Shown here: positions 8,523 through 18,099 of the stretch, piece after piece
Layout: each line of letters starts with the position of its first letter
Position numbering within the stretch: the first letter of the stretch is position 1
Assembly: GCA_035606695.1 (NCBI GenBank)
Contig: DATNEW010000019.1
Span: forward strand, 124,001-188,000
Source: Gemmatimonadaceae bacterium
GTDB taxonomy: Bacteria; Gemmatimonadota; Gemmatimonadetes; Gemmatimonadales; Gemmatimonadaceae
Direction of reading: 5' to 3'
Length of the DNA stretch: 64,000 nucleotides
The notes under the pieces: generated by a model
Told to the model about the DNA's origin: nothing
Database searches by the model: none
What the model saw: only the letters and a program-made list of their open reading frames with translations
Translations under genes and position numbers: made by a program

Positions 8523-10244
8523 GTGACTCTCTCCGCGGTTCGCGCCCGTCCTCGCGCGCGCTGGTTGCTCCCCGAAGAACCCGACGCCACAGTCGTCGCG
8601 CGGTTGCAGGACGAGCTCAAGCTGCCTGCGCCGATCTGCCGGCTGCTTGCGGCTCGTGGCTACGGCGCGCCGGACGACGCGAAGGCGTATCTGCGTCCGC
8701 GGCTCGACCAGCTGCACGACCCGCGCTGCCTGATGGATCTCGATCGCGCGTGCGAGCGCCTGGTGCGCGCGCTGCGCGAAAACGAGACGATTCTCGTGCA
8801 CGGCGACTACGACGTGGACGGCATCTGCTCCACCACGTTGATGGTGCGCACGCTCACGACACTCGGCGGCAATGCGGTGCCGTTCATTCCGCGGCGGCTG
8901 GAAGACGGCTACGACCTCACGAGTGCGGGGGTGCGTGCGGCGCGCGAGTGTGGCGCGAAGCTCGTCGTGACGTGCGACTGCGGCACGAGCGCGCATGCGC
9001 CGATCGCCGAGCTGCAGGCGTCGGGCATCGATGTGATCGTGACGGATCACCATTTGCCGGGCGGCCCGTTACCGCCGGCGTTCGCGGTGCTCAACCCCAA
9101 GCGGCCGGGATGTCCCTCGCCGGACAAGGATCTGGCCGCGGTGGGCGTGGCGTTCAAGCTCGCGCTCGCGCTGACACGCGCGGTAGGTGGAAATGAAAAC
9201 GCGGTGTACGCGATGCTCGATCTGGTCGCGCTCGCGACGATCGCCGACGTGGCGCCGCTGCGCGGCGAAAATCGCGTGTTCGTGCGCTATGGTCTGAAGC
9301 TCCTCAACGATCCGCAGCGCCCCGGCATTCGCGCCATGATTCGCGCCGCGGGATTGGAAGGGAAGTCGCTGACGGCGGGACGTGTCGGATTTATTCTCGC
9401 TCCGCGACTAAATGCGGCGGGCCGTCTGGGCAGCGCGCTGCGCGGCGTGCACCTCATGCTCGCGAGCTCGGATCACGAAGCGAATCCCATCGCGCGCGAG
9501 CTCGAGGAGCTCAACGCGCGCCGGCAGGAGATCGATCGGGCGACGCTCGATCGCGCGTGCTCGCTGGTGCAGGAGCTCGATCTCTCGTCCACGTTCGGCA
9601 TCGTCTTGGCCGAGCAAGGGTGGCATGCCGGGGTGATCGGGATTGTCGCGTCGCGCATCGTCGAAGAGTTTGGCCGGCCGGCGGTGCTCATCGCGCTCGA
9701 GGGTGCGGAAGGCAAGGGCTCCGGCCGATCGATCAGCGCGTTCGATCTGCACGCCGGGCTGTCGGAGTGTCGCGATCTGTTCGTGCGATTCGGCGGGCAC
9801 CGATCGGCGGCGGGCGTGACGATCGCGGCCGATCGGGTTGCGGATTTCGCGAAGCGGTTCAACGACGTGGCGAGCTCGCGCCTCACGGAAGAGGATCTCG
9901 TGCCGGAACTGCGCGTCGATCTCGAGATGCCGTTCGGCGACGCGACCGATGAGCTGGAGTCGTTGCTGCGGCACATCGAACCGTGCGGCATGGGCAATCC
10001 GTCGCCGCTGCTCGTGTCGCGCGGCGTGACGGTCGCTGCACCGCCGCGCGTCGTCGGCAAGGACGGACTCAAGGTGCTCCTGCATGCCGATGGCCGTGAG
10101 CTCGTCGCGCTCGGGTGGGGGATGGCGCCGCGCGCGAAGGAGCTCGACGTCGGACTGTCAATCGACGTCGCGTATCGTCTCGAGCGCGACGAGTATCAGG
10201 GCGAGTCGCGCGTGCAGGCTCGCCTCGCCGATTTTCGCTCCTGA
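8523..10244 (+). CDS. recJ: Single-stranded-DNA-specific exonuclease RecJ
   Basis: 5'-3' exonuclease of recombination and mismatch repair. 573 residues from GTG 8523. DHH-family metal motifs are intact: HGDYDVDGICS, CDCGTSAH and VTDHHLP; later come the DHHA1 substrate-binding region with GKGSGRSISAFDLHAGL and FGGHRSAAGV, and a C-terminal OB fold. It overlaps neither neighbour; rsmD starts 15 bp later. Confidence 0.95.
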   Translation: MTLSAVRARPRARWLLPEEPDATVVARLQDELKLPAPICRLLAARGYGAPDDAKAYLRPRLDQLHDPRCLMDLDRACERLVRALRENETILVHGDYDVDGICSTTLMVRTLTTLGGNAVPFIPRRLEDGYDLTSAGVRAARECGAKLVVTCDCGTSAHAPIAELQASGIDVIVTDHHLPGGPLPPAFAVLNPKRPGCPSPDKDLAAVGVAFKLALALTRAVGGNENAVYAMLDLVALATIADVAPLRGENRVFVRYGLKLLNDPQRPGIRAMIRAAGLEGKSLTAGRVGFILAPRLNAAGRLGSALRGVHLMLASSDHEANPIARELEELNARRQEIDRATLDRACSLVQELDLSSTFGIVLAEQGWHAGVIGIVASRIVEEFGRPAVLIALEGAEGKGSGRSISAFDLHAGLSECRDLFVRFGGHRSAAGVTIAADRVADFAKRFNDVASSRLTEEDLVPELRVDLEMPFGDATDELESLLRHIEPCGMGNPSPLLVSRGVTVAAPPRVVGKDGLKVLLHADGRELVALGWGMAPRAKELDVGLSIDVAYRLERDEYQGESRVQARLADFRS

Positions 10245-10259
10245 GACTCGGAGCGCCAC

Positions 10260-10775
10260 ATGCGGATCGTCGCGGGAAAGTGGCGTGGCCGGCGCATCGA
10301 CGCGCCGTCGGACGATCGCGTGCGCCCGACGGGCGACCGCGTGCGGGAAGCGTGGATGAGCATCGTGAACCCCTGGCTCGCCGGGGCGCGCGTGCTCGAT
10401 TTGTTCGCGGGCTCGGGCGCGCTCGGGCTCGAGGCCTTGTCGCGGGGCGCCGAGGTTGTCGACTTCGTCGACGTCTCACCGAAGAGCATCGCCGCCGTTC
10501 GCGCCAATGCGCAAGCGCTGGGAGCCGGCCCCGAGGCGGTCGTTCATCGGGGCGATGCGCTGGCCTTCGTCGAGAAGCTCGCCGCGCGCGCGTACGACGT
10601 GGCGTTCGCTGATCCGCCGTACGACCTCGGTCTCGCGACGCAGCTCGCGGAGCGGTGGCTCGCGGTACCGTTCGCCGACATCTTCGGTGTGGAGCACCGC
10701 GTGAACGAGCATTTGCCCGGTGACGGCGAGCGGCGCAAGTATGGTGGAACGGTGATTACTTTCTTTCGAGCCTGA
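10260..10775 (+). CDS. rsmD: 16S rRNA (guanine-966-N2)-methyltransferase RsmD
   Basis: Methylates G966 of 16S rRNA in the assembled small subunit. 171 residues, slightly short for the family but complete: opening [29 protein letters not shown] motif [20 protein letters not shown], and catalytic ADPPYDL. It sits directly before coaD, a conserved neighbourhood. Confidence 0.95.
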   Translation: MRIVAGKWRGRRIDAPSDDRVRPTGDRVREAWMSIVNPWLAGARVLDLFAGSGALGLEALSRGAEVVDFVDVSPKSIAAVRANAQALGAGPEAVVHRGDALAFVEKLAARAYDVAFADPPYDLGLATQLAERWLAVPFADIFGVEHRVNEHLPGDGERRKYGGTVITFFRA

Positions 10776-10807
10776 CCGCCCAACCCCACCGCCCAACGCC
10801 CACCGCA
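10776..10807. repeat. Short CGCCCA-type tandem repeat between rsmD and coaD
   Basis: The whole 32-bp gap between the rsmD stop and the coaD ATG is made of degenerate CCGCCCAAC / CGCCCAC units. Same family as the arrays at 2614, 5456, 52667 and 63772. Any Shine-Dalgarno for coaD must come from this C-rich stretch or the rsmD end; none is obvious. Confidence 0.75.
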
Positions 10808-11290
10808 ATGCGCGTCGCCATCTACGCCGGCAGCTTCGATCCCATCACCCGCGGCCATGAAGATCTCATGCGCCGGAGTCTCGAGTTCGTAGACCGGCTC
10901 ATCGTCGCCGTCGCGACGAATTCCTCGAAGCAGCCGTTGTTCACGATCGAGGAGCGCGTCGGCCTCATTCGCGAAGCCATGGGCGATGACGAGCGCGTCG
11001 AAGTGTCGAGCTTCGGCGGACTGTTGGTCGACTATGCGCGCGAGCGCGGCGCCAATCTGATCATTCGTGGACTGCGCGCCGTGAGCGATTTCGAATACGA
11101 GTATCAGATGGCGCTCATGAACCGCCACCTGTCGCCGCGGCTCGAGACGGTGTTCATGGTACCGTCATTGGACACGACGTACATCAGCGCGAGCATGGTG
11201 CGCGAGGTCGCACGCTTCGGTGGCGATGTGAGCAGTCTGGTGCATCCCGCGGTCGCGCGAGCGCTGCAGGCGAAGTCCACCGCGCGGTGA
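10808..11290 (+). CDS. coaD: Phosphopantetheine adenylyltransferase
   Basis: Transfers AMP from ATP to 4'-phosphopantetheine, the penultimate step of coenzyme A synthesis. 160 residues, normal size. The nucleotidyltransferase signature [11 protein letters not shown] is at residues 7-17, followed by [21 protein letters not shown] and the [11 protein letters not shown] loop. The stop overlaps the GTG start of the downstream phosphotransacetylase, linking CoA supply to an acyl-CoA enzyme. Confidence 0.96.
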   Translation: MRVAIYAGSFDPITRGHEDLMRRSLEFVDRLIVAVATNSSKQPLFTIEERVGLIREAMGDDERVEVSSFGGLLVDYARERGANLIIRGLRAVSDFEYEYQMALMNRHLSPRLETVFMVPSLDTTYISASMVREVARFGGDVSSLVHPAVARALQAKSTAR

Positions 11291-12324
11291 GCGCGAACTT
11301 CATCGACGCCATCCAGGCGCGCGCGGCGGCGACGCGGCGCCGGATTGCGTTTCCGGAATCGGCTGACGAGCGAACTCGGGCCGCGGTGGCGGAACTGTCG
11401 CGGCGGCGGATCGTCGAGCCGGTGGTGATTCTCGATCCCGCGGCGCCTGAATCACACGCGGCCGTCCGCGCACTCGGTGTCGATGTTCGCGATCCGGCAA
11501 GCGATCCCTTCACCGCAACCGCGGCCGATCGACTGCTTTCGGCACGCCGCGGCAAAGGCCTCACAAAAGAGGAGGCAGGCAGGCTTCTCCACACACCGCT
11601 GTTCTTCGCCGACGCGCTCGTTGCCGAAGGGCAGGTCGACGGATGCGTCGCGGGCGCGGTGCATACCACCGGCGACGTCTTGCGCGCCGCACTGTGGATG
11701 GTTGGTCTCGCCCCGGGCATTCGAACGGTATCCAGCTCCTTCTACATGGTCGTTGCGCCGTTTCGAGGCGATCGGGCAGAGGTGCTGACATTCACCGACT
11801 GCGGCGTCGTCCGGTATCCCACGGCCACGCAGCTCGCGGACATCGCCATGGCCGCAGCCGCGGACCGGCGACGGATCGTCGGCGACGAGCCGTTGGTGGC
11901 CTTTCTATCGTTCAGCACGCGCGGCAGCGCGGAGGGTGAGTCGGTCGACATGGTCCGCCAGGCAGTGGCGGAGGTCCGGGAGCGTGCGCCTCACCTCGCT
12001 GTGGACGGAGAATTGCAAGGAGATGCAGCGCTCGCCAGTGTCGTGGCCGCTCGGAAAGCTCCGGGCGGCTCTGTCGCGGGACGGGCAAACGTGCTCGTGT
12101 TCCCGTCGCTGGATGCCGGAAACATCGCGTACAAGCTGGTGCAGCGGTTGGGTGGTGCGAGTGCGATCGGGCCGATCGTGCAGGGATTAGGGCGGCCGTG
12201 CAACGATCTCTCGCGCGGTGCCGTGATGGACGACATTATCAATGTGGCTGCCATTACCGCGCTTCAGGCGTCGACGATCGTCGAGGGCCCGAGCGCGGCG
12301 GTGGCGCGGAACGAGTCCCGCTGA
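11287..12324 (+). CDS. pta: Phosphate acetyl/butyryltransferase (Pta family)
   Basis: Interconverts acyl-CoA and acyl phosphate. 345 residues from GTG 11287 (GTGA overlap with coaD). Seen: [14 protein letters not shown] at the N-terminus, SFSTRGSA, and the C-terminal family block [19 protein letters not shown] followed by [18 protein letters not shown]. Size and motifs fit the short Pta class without the regulatory N-terminal domains. No ackA is visible in the window, so acetyl versus butyryl preference is open. Confidence 0.9.
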   Translation: MSANFIDAIQARAAATRRRIAFPESADERTRAAVAELSRRRIVEPVVILDPAAPESHAAVRALGVDVRDPASDPFTATAADRLLSARRGKGLTKEEAGRLLHTPLFFADALVAEGQVDGCVAGAVHTTGDVLRAALWMVGLAPGIRTVSSSFYMVVAPFRGDRAEVLTFTDCGVVRYPTATQLADIAMAAAADRRRIVGDEPLVAFLSFSTRGSAEGESVDMVRQAVAEVRERAPHLAVDGELQGDAALASVVAARKAPGGSVAGRANVLVFPSLDAGNIAYKLVQRLGGASAIGPIVQGLGRPCNDLSRGAVMDDIINVAAITALQASTIVEGPSAAVARNESR

Positions 12325-12357
12325 GAACGACTTGAGGAACTACTTGGAGAGTACGAC

Positions 12358-12690
12358 ATGAGCTTCTCGATCAAGAAGGAGGGCGAGATCGTCGTCGTGG
12401 ATGTGGAGGGCCAACTCATCGTGGGGAACCGGCAGGAACTGAAGCAAAAGGTTCTCGATGAATTGGAGCGTGGCGAGAAGAAATTTCTCATCGACTTCTC
12501 GCAGACCGGCTACATCGACAGCTCGGGACTCGGTGTGCTCGTCTCGCTCTCCAAGAAGATCCGCGAACAGGGCGGTGAGCTGCGGCTCGCCAACCTCAAC
12601 GACGACCTCAAGACCCTGTTCGAGCTGACCAAGCTCGATACGCTGTTCCAGATCGCCGATACGCGCGAGCGTGCGCTGCAAAGCTTCTGA
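12358..12690 (+). CDS. STAS-domain anti-sigma factor antagonist (SpoIIAA/RsbV-like)
   Basis: Anti-anti-sigma protein of a partner-switching system; unphosphorylated it binds the anti-sigma kinase and frees the sigma factor. 110 residues, a single STAS domain. The phosphorylatable serine lies in YIDSSGLGVLVSL near residues 57-60. An RsbW-like kinase and a SpoIIE-type phosphatase follow within 2 kb, so the three genes very likely act together. The sigma factor itself is not in the window. Confidence 0.93.
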   Translation: MSFSIKKEGEIVVVDVEGQLIVGNRQELKQKVLDELERGEKKFLIDFSQTGYIDSSGLGVLVSLSKKIREQGGELRLANLNDDLKTLFELTKLDTLFQIADTRERALQSF

Positions 12691-12744
12691 GCACTCAAAG
12701 ATCACCCGCGCGACGCACCTGCACTCCCGTCGCCGCATGACGTC

Positions 12745-12785
12745 GTGGCTCGCGAGTCGTTCTTCAGGAACGATTCGCGAGCCAC
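12745..12785. promoter_or_regulatory. Long hairpin between the STAS gene and the RsbW-like gene
   Basis: An 18-bp stem (12745-12762 with 12768-12785, one G-T wobble position) closed by a 5-nt loop TTCAG. No U-run follows on the plus strand, so it is not a typical intrinsic terminator. It may be an mRNA processing or stability element that sets the ratio of anti-anti-sigma to anti-sigma protein. Confidence 0.75.
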
Positions 12786-12813
12786 GAATCGCATTGGTCA
12801 TTATTCTTCCCGC

Positions 12814-13272
12814 ATGCCCGCGACTGTAGATCACGGAACGCCGCCCGACGACGTGCGCGTCGTCGAGGTCGACATCCCCAGCGACGTCCGCTTCATCGAG
12901 AAAGTGGTGGAGCTCGTGCGCCGCGAATGCCAGGTCATGGCGTTCGCGCAGCGCCAGCTCATGCTCAACGTGCCGGTCGCGCTCACCGAAGCCCTGTCGA
13001 ACGCCATTCTTCGCGGCAACGGCGACGATCCCGCCAAGCACGTCCACGTCCGCGCCGAGGTCGACACCACGCAGCTCGTCGTCGAAGTGGAGGACGAAGG
13101 CTCGGGGTTCGACTTCGGCCTGCTCGACAAGGATCCCACGACCCCCGACAACATCGAGCGTGAGGACGGACGCGGTCTCTTTTTGATGCGCAAGCTGATG
13201 GACCGCGTGGAGCGCGTCGACGCGCCCGTCGGTTCCGGCAGCATCGTTCGGATGACACTGCGCCGAACATGA
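12814..13272 (+). CDS. Anti-sigma regulatory factor, HATPase serine kinase (RsbW/SpoIIAB-like)
   Basis: GHKL-fold kinase expected to bind a sigma factor and to phosphorylate the STAS partner. The frame is open from GTG 12745, but that start lies inside the hairpin; ATG 12814 gives 152 residues beginning MPATVDHG and fits the family. N-box ALTEALSNAILRGN and G1 box VEDEGSGFDF are visible, then DGRGLFLMRKLMDRV. It overlaps the phosphatase gene by 4 bp. Confidence 0.9.
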   Translation: MPATVDHGTPPDDVRVVEVDIPSDVRFIEKVVELVRRECQVMAFAQRQLMLNVPVALTEALSNAILRGNGDDPAKHVHVRAEVDTTQLVVEVEDEGSGFDFGLLDKDPTTPDNIEREDGRGLFLMRKLMDRVERVDAPVGSGSIVRMTLRRT

Positions 13273-14873
13273 CCGAGCTCGCGCGGGTCCTTGCCGCATT
13301 CCACGACGCCACGCATTGCGAGGCCGGCGTGTGGATGCAATCAGGGTCCGACGCCCCAGCCGGCGTGCCGAGGCTCGAGGCCGCGACGCCGAATCCACCG
13401 ACGCCGACGCGGTTTCCGTCGGTCGCCGAGGGCGCGCAGCTCGTGGCCGCGACGCGCGGCGAGGTGCTCATCGCCGCCGTCGCCGGTCCTCGACGCGCAT
13501 GGCTCTCGCTCGGCCCGTGCCCCGCGCCCGACATCGAATTGCCGAGCTATATGAGTTTTCTGCTGCCGGTCGTGACGCAGTATCTGCAATCGGCGCTCGA
13601 GGTCGAGCACGCGGCGAACGAGCTGGCCGAACGCTACGAAGAGATCAACCTCCTCTACACGATCAGCGAAATACTCGGCCGCACGGTGTCGCTCGACGAA
13701 GCCGCGAATGTGATTCTGCAGGAGGTCTCGGAGACCGTCGGCGCGCGGCGCGCCACGGTTCTCGTGCACGATCGCCCGACGAACACGTTGCGTGCCGTTG
13801 CCGCCCGCGGCGTTCCGTTGAGCGAGATTCCGCCGATCAAGGTGGATGATTCGTGCAGCGTGAGCGCGAAGGCGTTTCGAGCGCAGCACCTGCAAGTCGC
13901 GGAAGATGACGACGAGGCGTGCGCGGAGGAGGCGGCCTATCGGCGCGGCTCCATGCTTTCGGTCCCGATCATGTGGACCGCGCCGGCGCCGCGCGGAGCC
14001 GAACCCCTGGGCGTCGTCAACTTGTCGGATCGGCGCAGCGGACAGCCGTTCACCGCTGGCGATCAGAAGCTCATCGCCGCGATCGCCACGCAGATCGGCA
14101 CGGCGATTCAGAACGCGCGGCTCGTGCGGGCGTCGGTCGATCAACAGCGGCTCGCGCACGAGATGCAGCTCGCGCACGATCTGCAGATGAAGCTCCTGCC
14201 CGACGACGCGATCGTTGCGCCGCAGGCGACGGTCGCGGCGCGCGTCGTTCCCGCGGAGAGCGTCGGCGGCGACTTCTACAATCTCTTCCGGTTGAAGAGC
14301 GGGCAGACGGGCATCATGATCGGGGACGTCTCGGGCCACGGCTACCAGGCGGCGCTGATCATGGCGCTCGCCATGAGCGCCGCCGCGATTCACTCCCAGA
14401 CGACGAGCGATCCCGGCGAGATGCTGCATCAGCTCATGACGACGCTGCGCGACGAGCTCACGCTCACCGAGATGTTCATCTCCGGCTTCTACGCCGTCGT
14501 CGATCCGCAGAATCAATTGCTGCGGTACGCGAACACGGGGCATCCACATGCGTTCCTGCTCGCCGACGGAAAGGACTTCGAGCGCCTCGCCGCGAGCGAT
14601 CCGCCGATCGGCATGGACGAGCGCCTGCCGGTGACGGGCGAGCGAAAGTGGCAATCGAAGCGCGACTTGCTCGTGCTGTTCACCGACGGCATCAGCGACG
14701 CGCGCAACGCCGCCGGCGAACGCCTTGGCGAAGAGAAAGTGTTGGACCTGATTCGCCAATATCGTGATTACACGCCTCGCGAGATCGTGGATCGCGTCAT
14801 GGCGTCACTCGACGTGCACACGCGCGGCGCACCCGTGCGAGATGATCTGACGATCGTTCTCGTGCGCACCTGA
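13269..14873 (+). CDS. GAF-domain PP2C-type serine phosphatase (RsbU/SpoIIE family)
   Basis: Predicted phosphatase that reactivates the STAS protein in response to a signal. 534 residues: an N-terminal variable region, a GAF sensory domain about residues 130-280, a short helical linker (VDQQRLAHEMQLAHDLQMKLLP), then the SpoIIE phosphatase domain with SVGGDFYN, IMIGDVSGHGYQAALIM and LLVLFTDGISDARN (metal-binding aspartates). ATGA overlap with the kinase gene supports one transcript. No membrane segment is seen, so the input is probably cytosolic. Confidence 0.92.
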   Translation: MTELARVLAAFHDATHCEAGVWMQSGSDAPAGVPRLEAATPNPPTPTRFPSVAEGAQLVAATRGEVLIAAVAGPRRAWLSLGPCPAPDIELPSYMSFLLPVVTQYLQSALEVEHAANELAERYEEINLLYTISEILGRTVSLDEAANVILQEVSETVGARRATVLVHDRPTNTLRAVAARGVPLSEIPPIKVDDSCSVSAKAFRAQHLQVAEDDDEACAEEAAYRRGSMLSVPIMWTAPAPRGAEPLGVVNLSDRRSGQPFTAGDQKLIAAIATQIGTAIQNARLVRASVDQQRLAHEMQLAHDLQMKLLPDDAIVAPQATVAARVVPAESVGGDFYNLFRLKSGQTGIMIGDVSGHGYQAALIMALAMSAAAIHSQTTSDPGEMLHQLMTTLRDELTLTEMFISGFYAVVDPQNQLLRYANTGHPHAFLLADGKDFERLAASDPPIGMDERLPVTGERKWQSKRDLLVLFTDGISDARNAAGERLGEEKVLDLIRQYRDYTPREIVDRVMASLDVHTRGAPVRDDLTIVLVRT

Positions 14874-14892
14874 CCGTCGGGCTTTCCTCCTC

Positions 14893-15714
14893 GTGACAGA
14901 GCCGGGCGAGCGCGGACGACGGCCGCCGCCGATTCGAAAGAATCTCGGTCAACATTTTCTCAACGATCCGCGCATCCTGCGGCGCATCGTCGATGCGCTG
15001 GAACTGACCGGCAGCGAGACCGTCGTCGAGATCGGGCCGGGGCGGGGAAGTATGTCGGCGCTGCTCGCGCCTCACGCGCGCGAGTTGGTGCTCATCGAGT
15101 ACGATCGCATGCTCGCGGCAAACCTGCGCGAGCGATATTCAGCGTCGCCGAATGTGAGGGTGATCGAAGCGGACGTGCTCACCGTGAATCTCGCGAAAGC
15201 AGCGGGTGGCCCGTTCGTCGTGGTGGGCAACGTACCGTACTACATCACGACGCCGATCCTCTTTCACGCGCTCCAAGCGCCGCGACCCGAGCGCGCCGTG
15301 TATCTCGTTCAACGCGAGGTGGCGGATCGCATCGTGGCGGCTCCCGGATCACACGAGTACGGCGCGCTCTCGGTGAACGTGCAAGGCTTCGCTCGGCCGC
15401 GATTGCTGTTTCGCGTGGCGTCAGGCTCGTTCCTTCCGCCGCCGAAAGTGGAGAGCGCCGTGGTGCGCATCGATCCGCGCGAGGCCCCGGCGGTGAGCGC
15501 CGAGCATGAAGCGGCGTTCAGGCGGTTCGTGCAGGATGCGTTTGGCATGCGCCGCAAGCAAATGCGGCGCGTGCTCCGCGAAATCGCCAACGTCTCGGCG
15601 GAAACCGCCGAGGAAGTGCTGAGCACGGCGGGTGTTCCTGCGCAGGCGCGACCCGAGACGCTCACGCCCGAGCAATTTGCCAGCGTCATGCTGCAACTGC
15701 CGCGTGCGGTCTGA
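14893..15714 (+). CDS. rsmA: 16S rRNA (adenine-1518/1519-N6)-dimethyltransferase RsmA/KsgA
   Basis: Dimethylates A1518 and A1519 during small-subunit maturation. 273 residues from GTG 14893. Motifs: KNLGQHFLNDPRILRRIV, SAM loop VVEIGPGRGSMS, and the catalytic NVPYYITTPIL. The typical C-terminal AFGMRRKQMRRVL is present. It is the last gene of the first plus-strand block and converges on a minus-strand operon, ending 13 bp before the stop of that operon's last gene. Confidence 0.95.
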   Translation: MTEPGERGRRPPPIRKNLGQHFLNDPRILRRIVDALELTGSETVVEIGPGRGSMSALLAPHARELVLIEYDRMLAANLRERYSASPNVRVIEADVLTVNLAKAAGGPFVVVGNVPYYITTPILFHALQAPRPERAVYLVQREVADRIVAAPGSHEYGALSVNVQGFARPRLLFRVASGSFLPPPKVESAVVRIDPREAPAVSAEHEAAFRRFVQDAFGMRRKQMRRVLREIANVSAETAEEVLSTAGVPAQARPETLTPEQFASVMLQLPRAV

Positions 15715-15727
15715 ACGCGGATTACGG

Positions 15728-18022
15728 TCAGAACATGGCTTCGAGCGACACGTCAACGCGGAACTGCTTTCGCGGATAAATGCCGCGCGCCACGTCGAGA
15801 CGCAGCAAACCGTCGGCGAACGACAGCCCCGCGCCAACGCCGCTCATCGGCCGCACCTTCTGCAGGATCTTCGTTCGGTCACCGACCCACCCAAGATCGC
15901 CGAAGACGGTCGGCCGCACGCCAACGGTGTTCTGGCCGATCTCGAAGCGCGTGAGCCAGTACGCGTCACCGGCTTGTGTCGTGTCGGGGCTTTGGCCGCG
16001 AACCGTTTGTAATCCGCCCAGGAACCAGTTCCGCTGCGGCGGGAGGCTGCCGACCGAGCTGCCGCCCGATATGGTGAGCGACCCCGCGATGGGTCCGACG
16101 CCCTTCGAACCGGTGAGATCGACCGCACCTCGGCCATACGTCGATTGGCCCGCGGCTGCTTCCATTCTGAGATCTGTGAACAACCGAAAAGCGGCGGGAT
16201 CGAGACCGTGCTGGTTCGCGACGTCGATGCCGACACCGGAGTACCATCCGCGCCGCGCGAGGACATTCGCGGGAAACGCACCTCCGCTGAAGGCGAACGA
16301 CGTGTGCGCCGCAGCCGTGCGTTGCTGCTCGGAGAAGGCGCGCCACTCCACGCGCGTGCCTCCTCCAAACTCGGCGGCTCGGTCACCCGAGACTTCGATT
16401 CCCGTTGCGCGATAGTAGAAACCTTCGTCGCGTGCGAACAGCAGCGCCGATACCGAGCTGCTGAAGCTGAGCGGGTGTCCCCAATCATTCGCGGAGACGA
16501 GACGATTGTAGACGCGGGCGCCGATCGTCTCTTCGACATTCGAGCGTGCCGCGGCAAGCTCGAAGTTCGGCTCACGGTCGGCCGAACCGATTCGCGCAAG
16601 TGCGGTGCCCGCGTATCCCCCGCCGAAATCCTGTTCGACCGATCCACCGAGCGACAGACCCTCGATGCGGTTGTATCGCATCAGCGATGGGCCGTACGCA
16701 AAAACGGCGCGTGGAAGCCGGGCGCCGGGACGTCCCAACAACAACGGCCCCTGAGCGCTGAGTGCCAGCGCCTCTCCCTTCAAGGCCTCGAGCTCGTCCG
16801 CGCCGAACAATTTCTCGTTCGCATCGTAGATCGACGCGGGCAGATCCGGCGAATTCTCGAGCTTGGAAAGGTCACACGGAATTCGCATGGCCGTGACCAG
16901 TCGCGCATCGTACAGCGACGAGGTCACCACGCGTGTGTCGGACGTGTCGCACGCGCGATGATAATCCCGCGTTCGAAGACCGCGCCGAACCGAGTCGCGC
17001 CATTTCGCGCGTTCCTCGGGGTTGACGAGATCGCGAATGTGAGGGCGCGCCGGTTCCGCCGCGATCGACGGCAAGCTGTCCGCGCCATTCACGCTGGAAT
17101 ACGTGAAACGCTCTTCCAACTTGAACGGTACGCGCATGAATCCGACGTGCGCGCTGCCTTCTGCGATCCGCAACCTGGGAAGCCAGAAGCGCCCGTCGTG
17201 CAGCCCGTATTCGATCACGACAGCCGCCACCTCGGCCTTCATGGGTGTGATCATCGATCTCACCCATCCGGGGAAGTCGTCCATCGAAGTGGAGTCGGCG
17301 TCGCGCGCCGCGACCCATAGGTCGATCGGGGCCGCAAGCCGATACGCGGCGCGCACCAGTTGCCCCGAGCTCGCGTCCAACCACAATGAACCCGTCGCGA
17401 GATTCCACTTCGGCTCGCGCGGCCGAATCTCGAGCTCGACGAGCCGGATCGTCGCGACGTTCGGCAGCTCGAGCGTGATCGAGTCGCCCGTCGCATAGGT
17501 GTAATACGCCTCTGCGCCTTCGGCGAGAGGATGAATCAACCCTCGCCTGTCGATCGTGGAGCGTGCGATACCACCCCCGATCCAGAGCGGCTCGTTGCCT
17601 GGAAAGTACGGGATCGATGCGTACAGGTCCGGGTCGCTCATTCGGCTGTGAACCTTGCCGTCGCCGTGCAATGCAGTCAGCGGAATGACCGTTCTCGATG
17701 CCGTGGCGTCGATCCATGCGCCAATGCCTTGCTGCCAGCGAACGCGAGCCGCGCTCTCGTGGCGAAAGAGCAGTCTATCGCGACCAATGCTTCTGAATCC
17801 GAGTCCCGCCGAGATGCGCTGATACGACATTGCGTCGTACGCGGTCAGCGTGGAATCCTCCGTCATGCGCGCCCGGCGAGCGCGAACCAGAATGCTCCGC
17901 GCGGTCGGATCAGTGAATGCTGACTCGAGGATATCCGCGGTCAGCTTCGTCGGCTCGCCCTGCTGAACCGGCGGCCCTGGCGAGCCTTGAAACACCAGCG
18001 CGATGCCGAGAAGGACAAGCAC
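15728..18022 (-). CDS. Predicted outer-membrane beta-barrel protein, function unknown
   Basis: 764 residues from GTG 18022, opening with a short hydrophobic segment (LVLLGIALVFQG) that looks like a signal peptide. Arg-rich codons continue upstream, so the true start could be slightly different. The first half has no clear motif. The C-terminal third resembles the Omp85/BamA-type barrel: alternating Gly/aromatic strands, FLGGLQTVRGQ, LFADLRMEA-like strands, and a final strand RVDVSLEAMF ending in Phe, as sorted by the BAM machinery. It is the last gene of the minus-strand RiPP-like operon, 77 bp downstream of the helical-repeat gene. Whether it functions with that cluster or simply follows it is not known. 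Confidence 0.7.
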   Translation of the reverse strand: MLVLLGIALVFQGSPGPPVQQGEPTKLTADILESAFTDPTARSILVRARRARMTEDSTLTAYDAMSYQRISAGLGFRSIGRDRLLFRHESAARVRWQQGIGAWIDATASRTVIPLTALHGDGKVHSRMSDPDLYASIPYFPGNEPLWIGGGIARSTIDRRGLIHPLAEGAEAYYTYATGDSITLELPNVATIRLVELEIRPREPKWNLATGSLWLDASSGQLVRAAYRLAAPIDLWVAARDADSTSMDDFPGWVRSMITPMKAEVAAVVIEYGLHDGRFWLPRLRIAEGSAHVGFMRVPFKLEERFTYSSVNGADSLPSIAAEPARPHIRDLVNPEERAKWRDSVRRGLRTRDYHRACDTSDTRVVTSSLYDARLVTAMRIPCDLSKLENSPDLPASIYDANEKLFGADELEALKGEALALSAQGPLLLGRPGARLPRAVFAYGPSLMRYNRIEGLSLGGSVEQDFGGGYAGTALARIGSADREPNFELAAARSNVEETIGARVYNRLVSANDWGHPLSFSSSVSALLFARDEGFYYRATGIEVSGDRAAEFGGGTRVEWRAFSEQQRTAAAHTSFAFSGGAFPANVLARRGWYSGVGIDVANQHGLDPAAFRLFTDLRMEAAAGQSTYGRGAVDLTGSKGVGPIAGSLTISGGSSVGSLPPQRNWFLGGLQTVRGQSPDTTQAGDAYWLTRFEIGQNTVGVRPTVFGDLGWVGDRTKILQKVRPMSGVGAGLSFADGLLRLDVARGIYPRKQFRVDVSLEAMF

Positions 18023-18099
18023 GGTAATCCCTCGACGAAAGACGGCCCATCGTTCCGATACGATCCGACGGCGGCCCGGGTTTCAGTGCGCGGCCGGCT

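Noticed and set aside
12745-12813. Upstream GTG start for the RsbW-like gene
   Set aside because: The GTG is the first base triplet of an 18-bp hairpin stem and would be hidden; the added residues have no family support.
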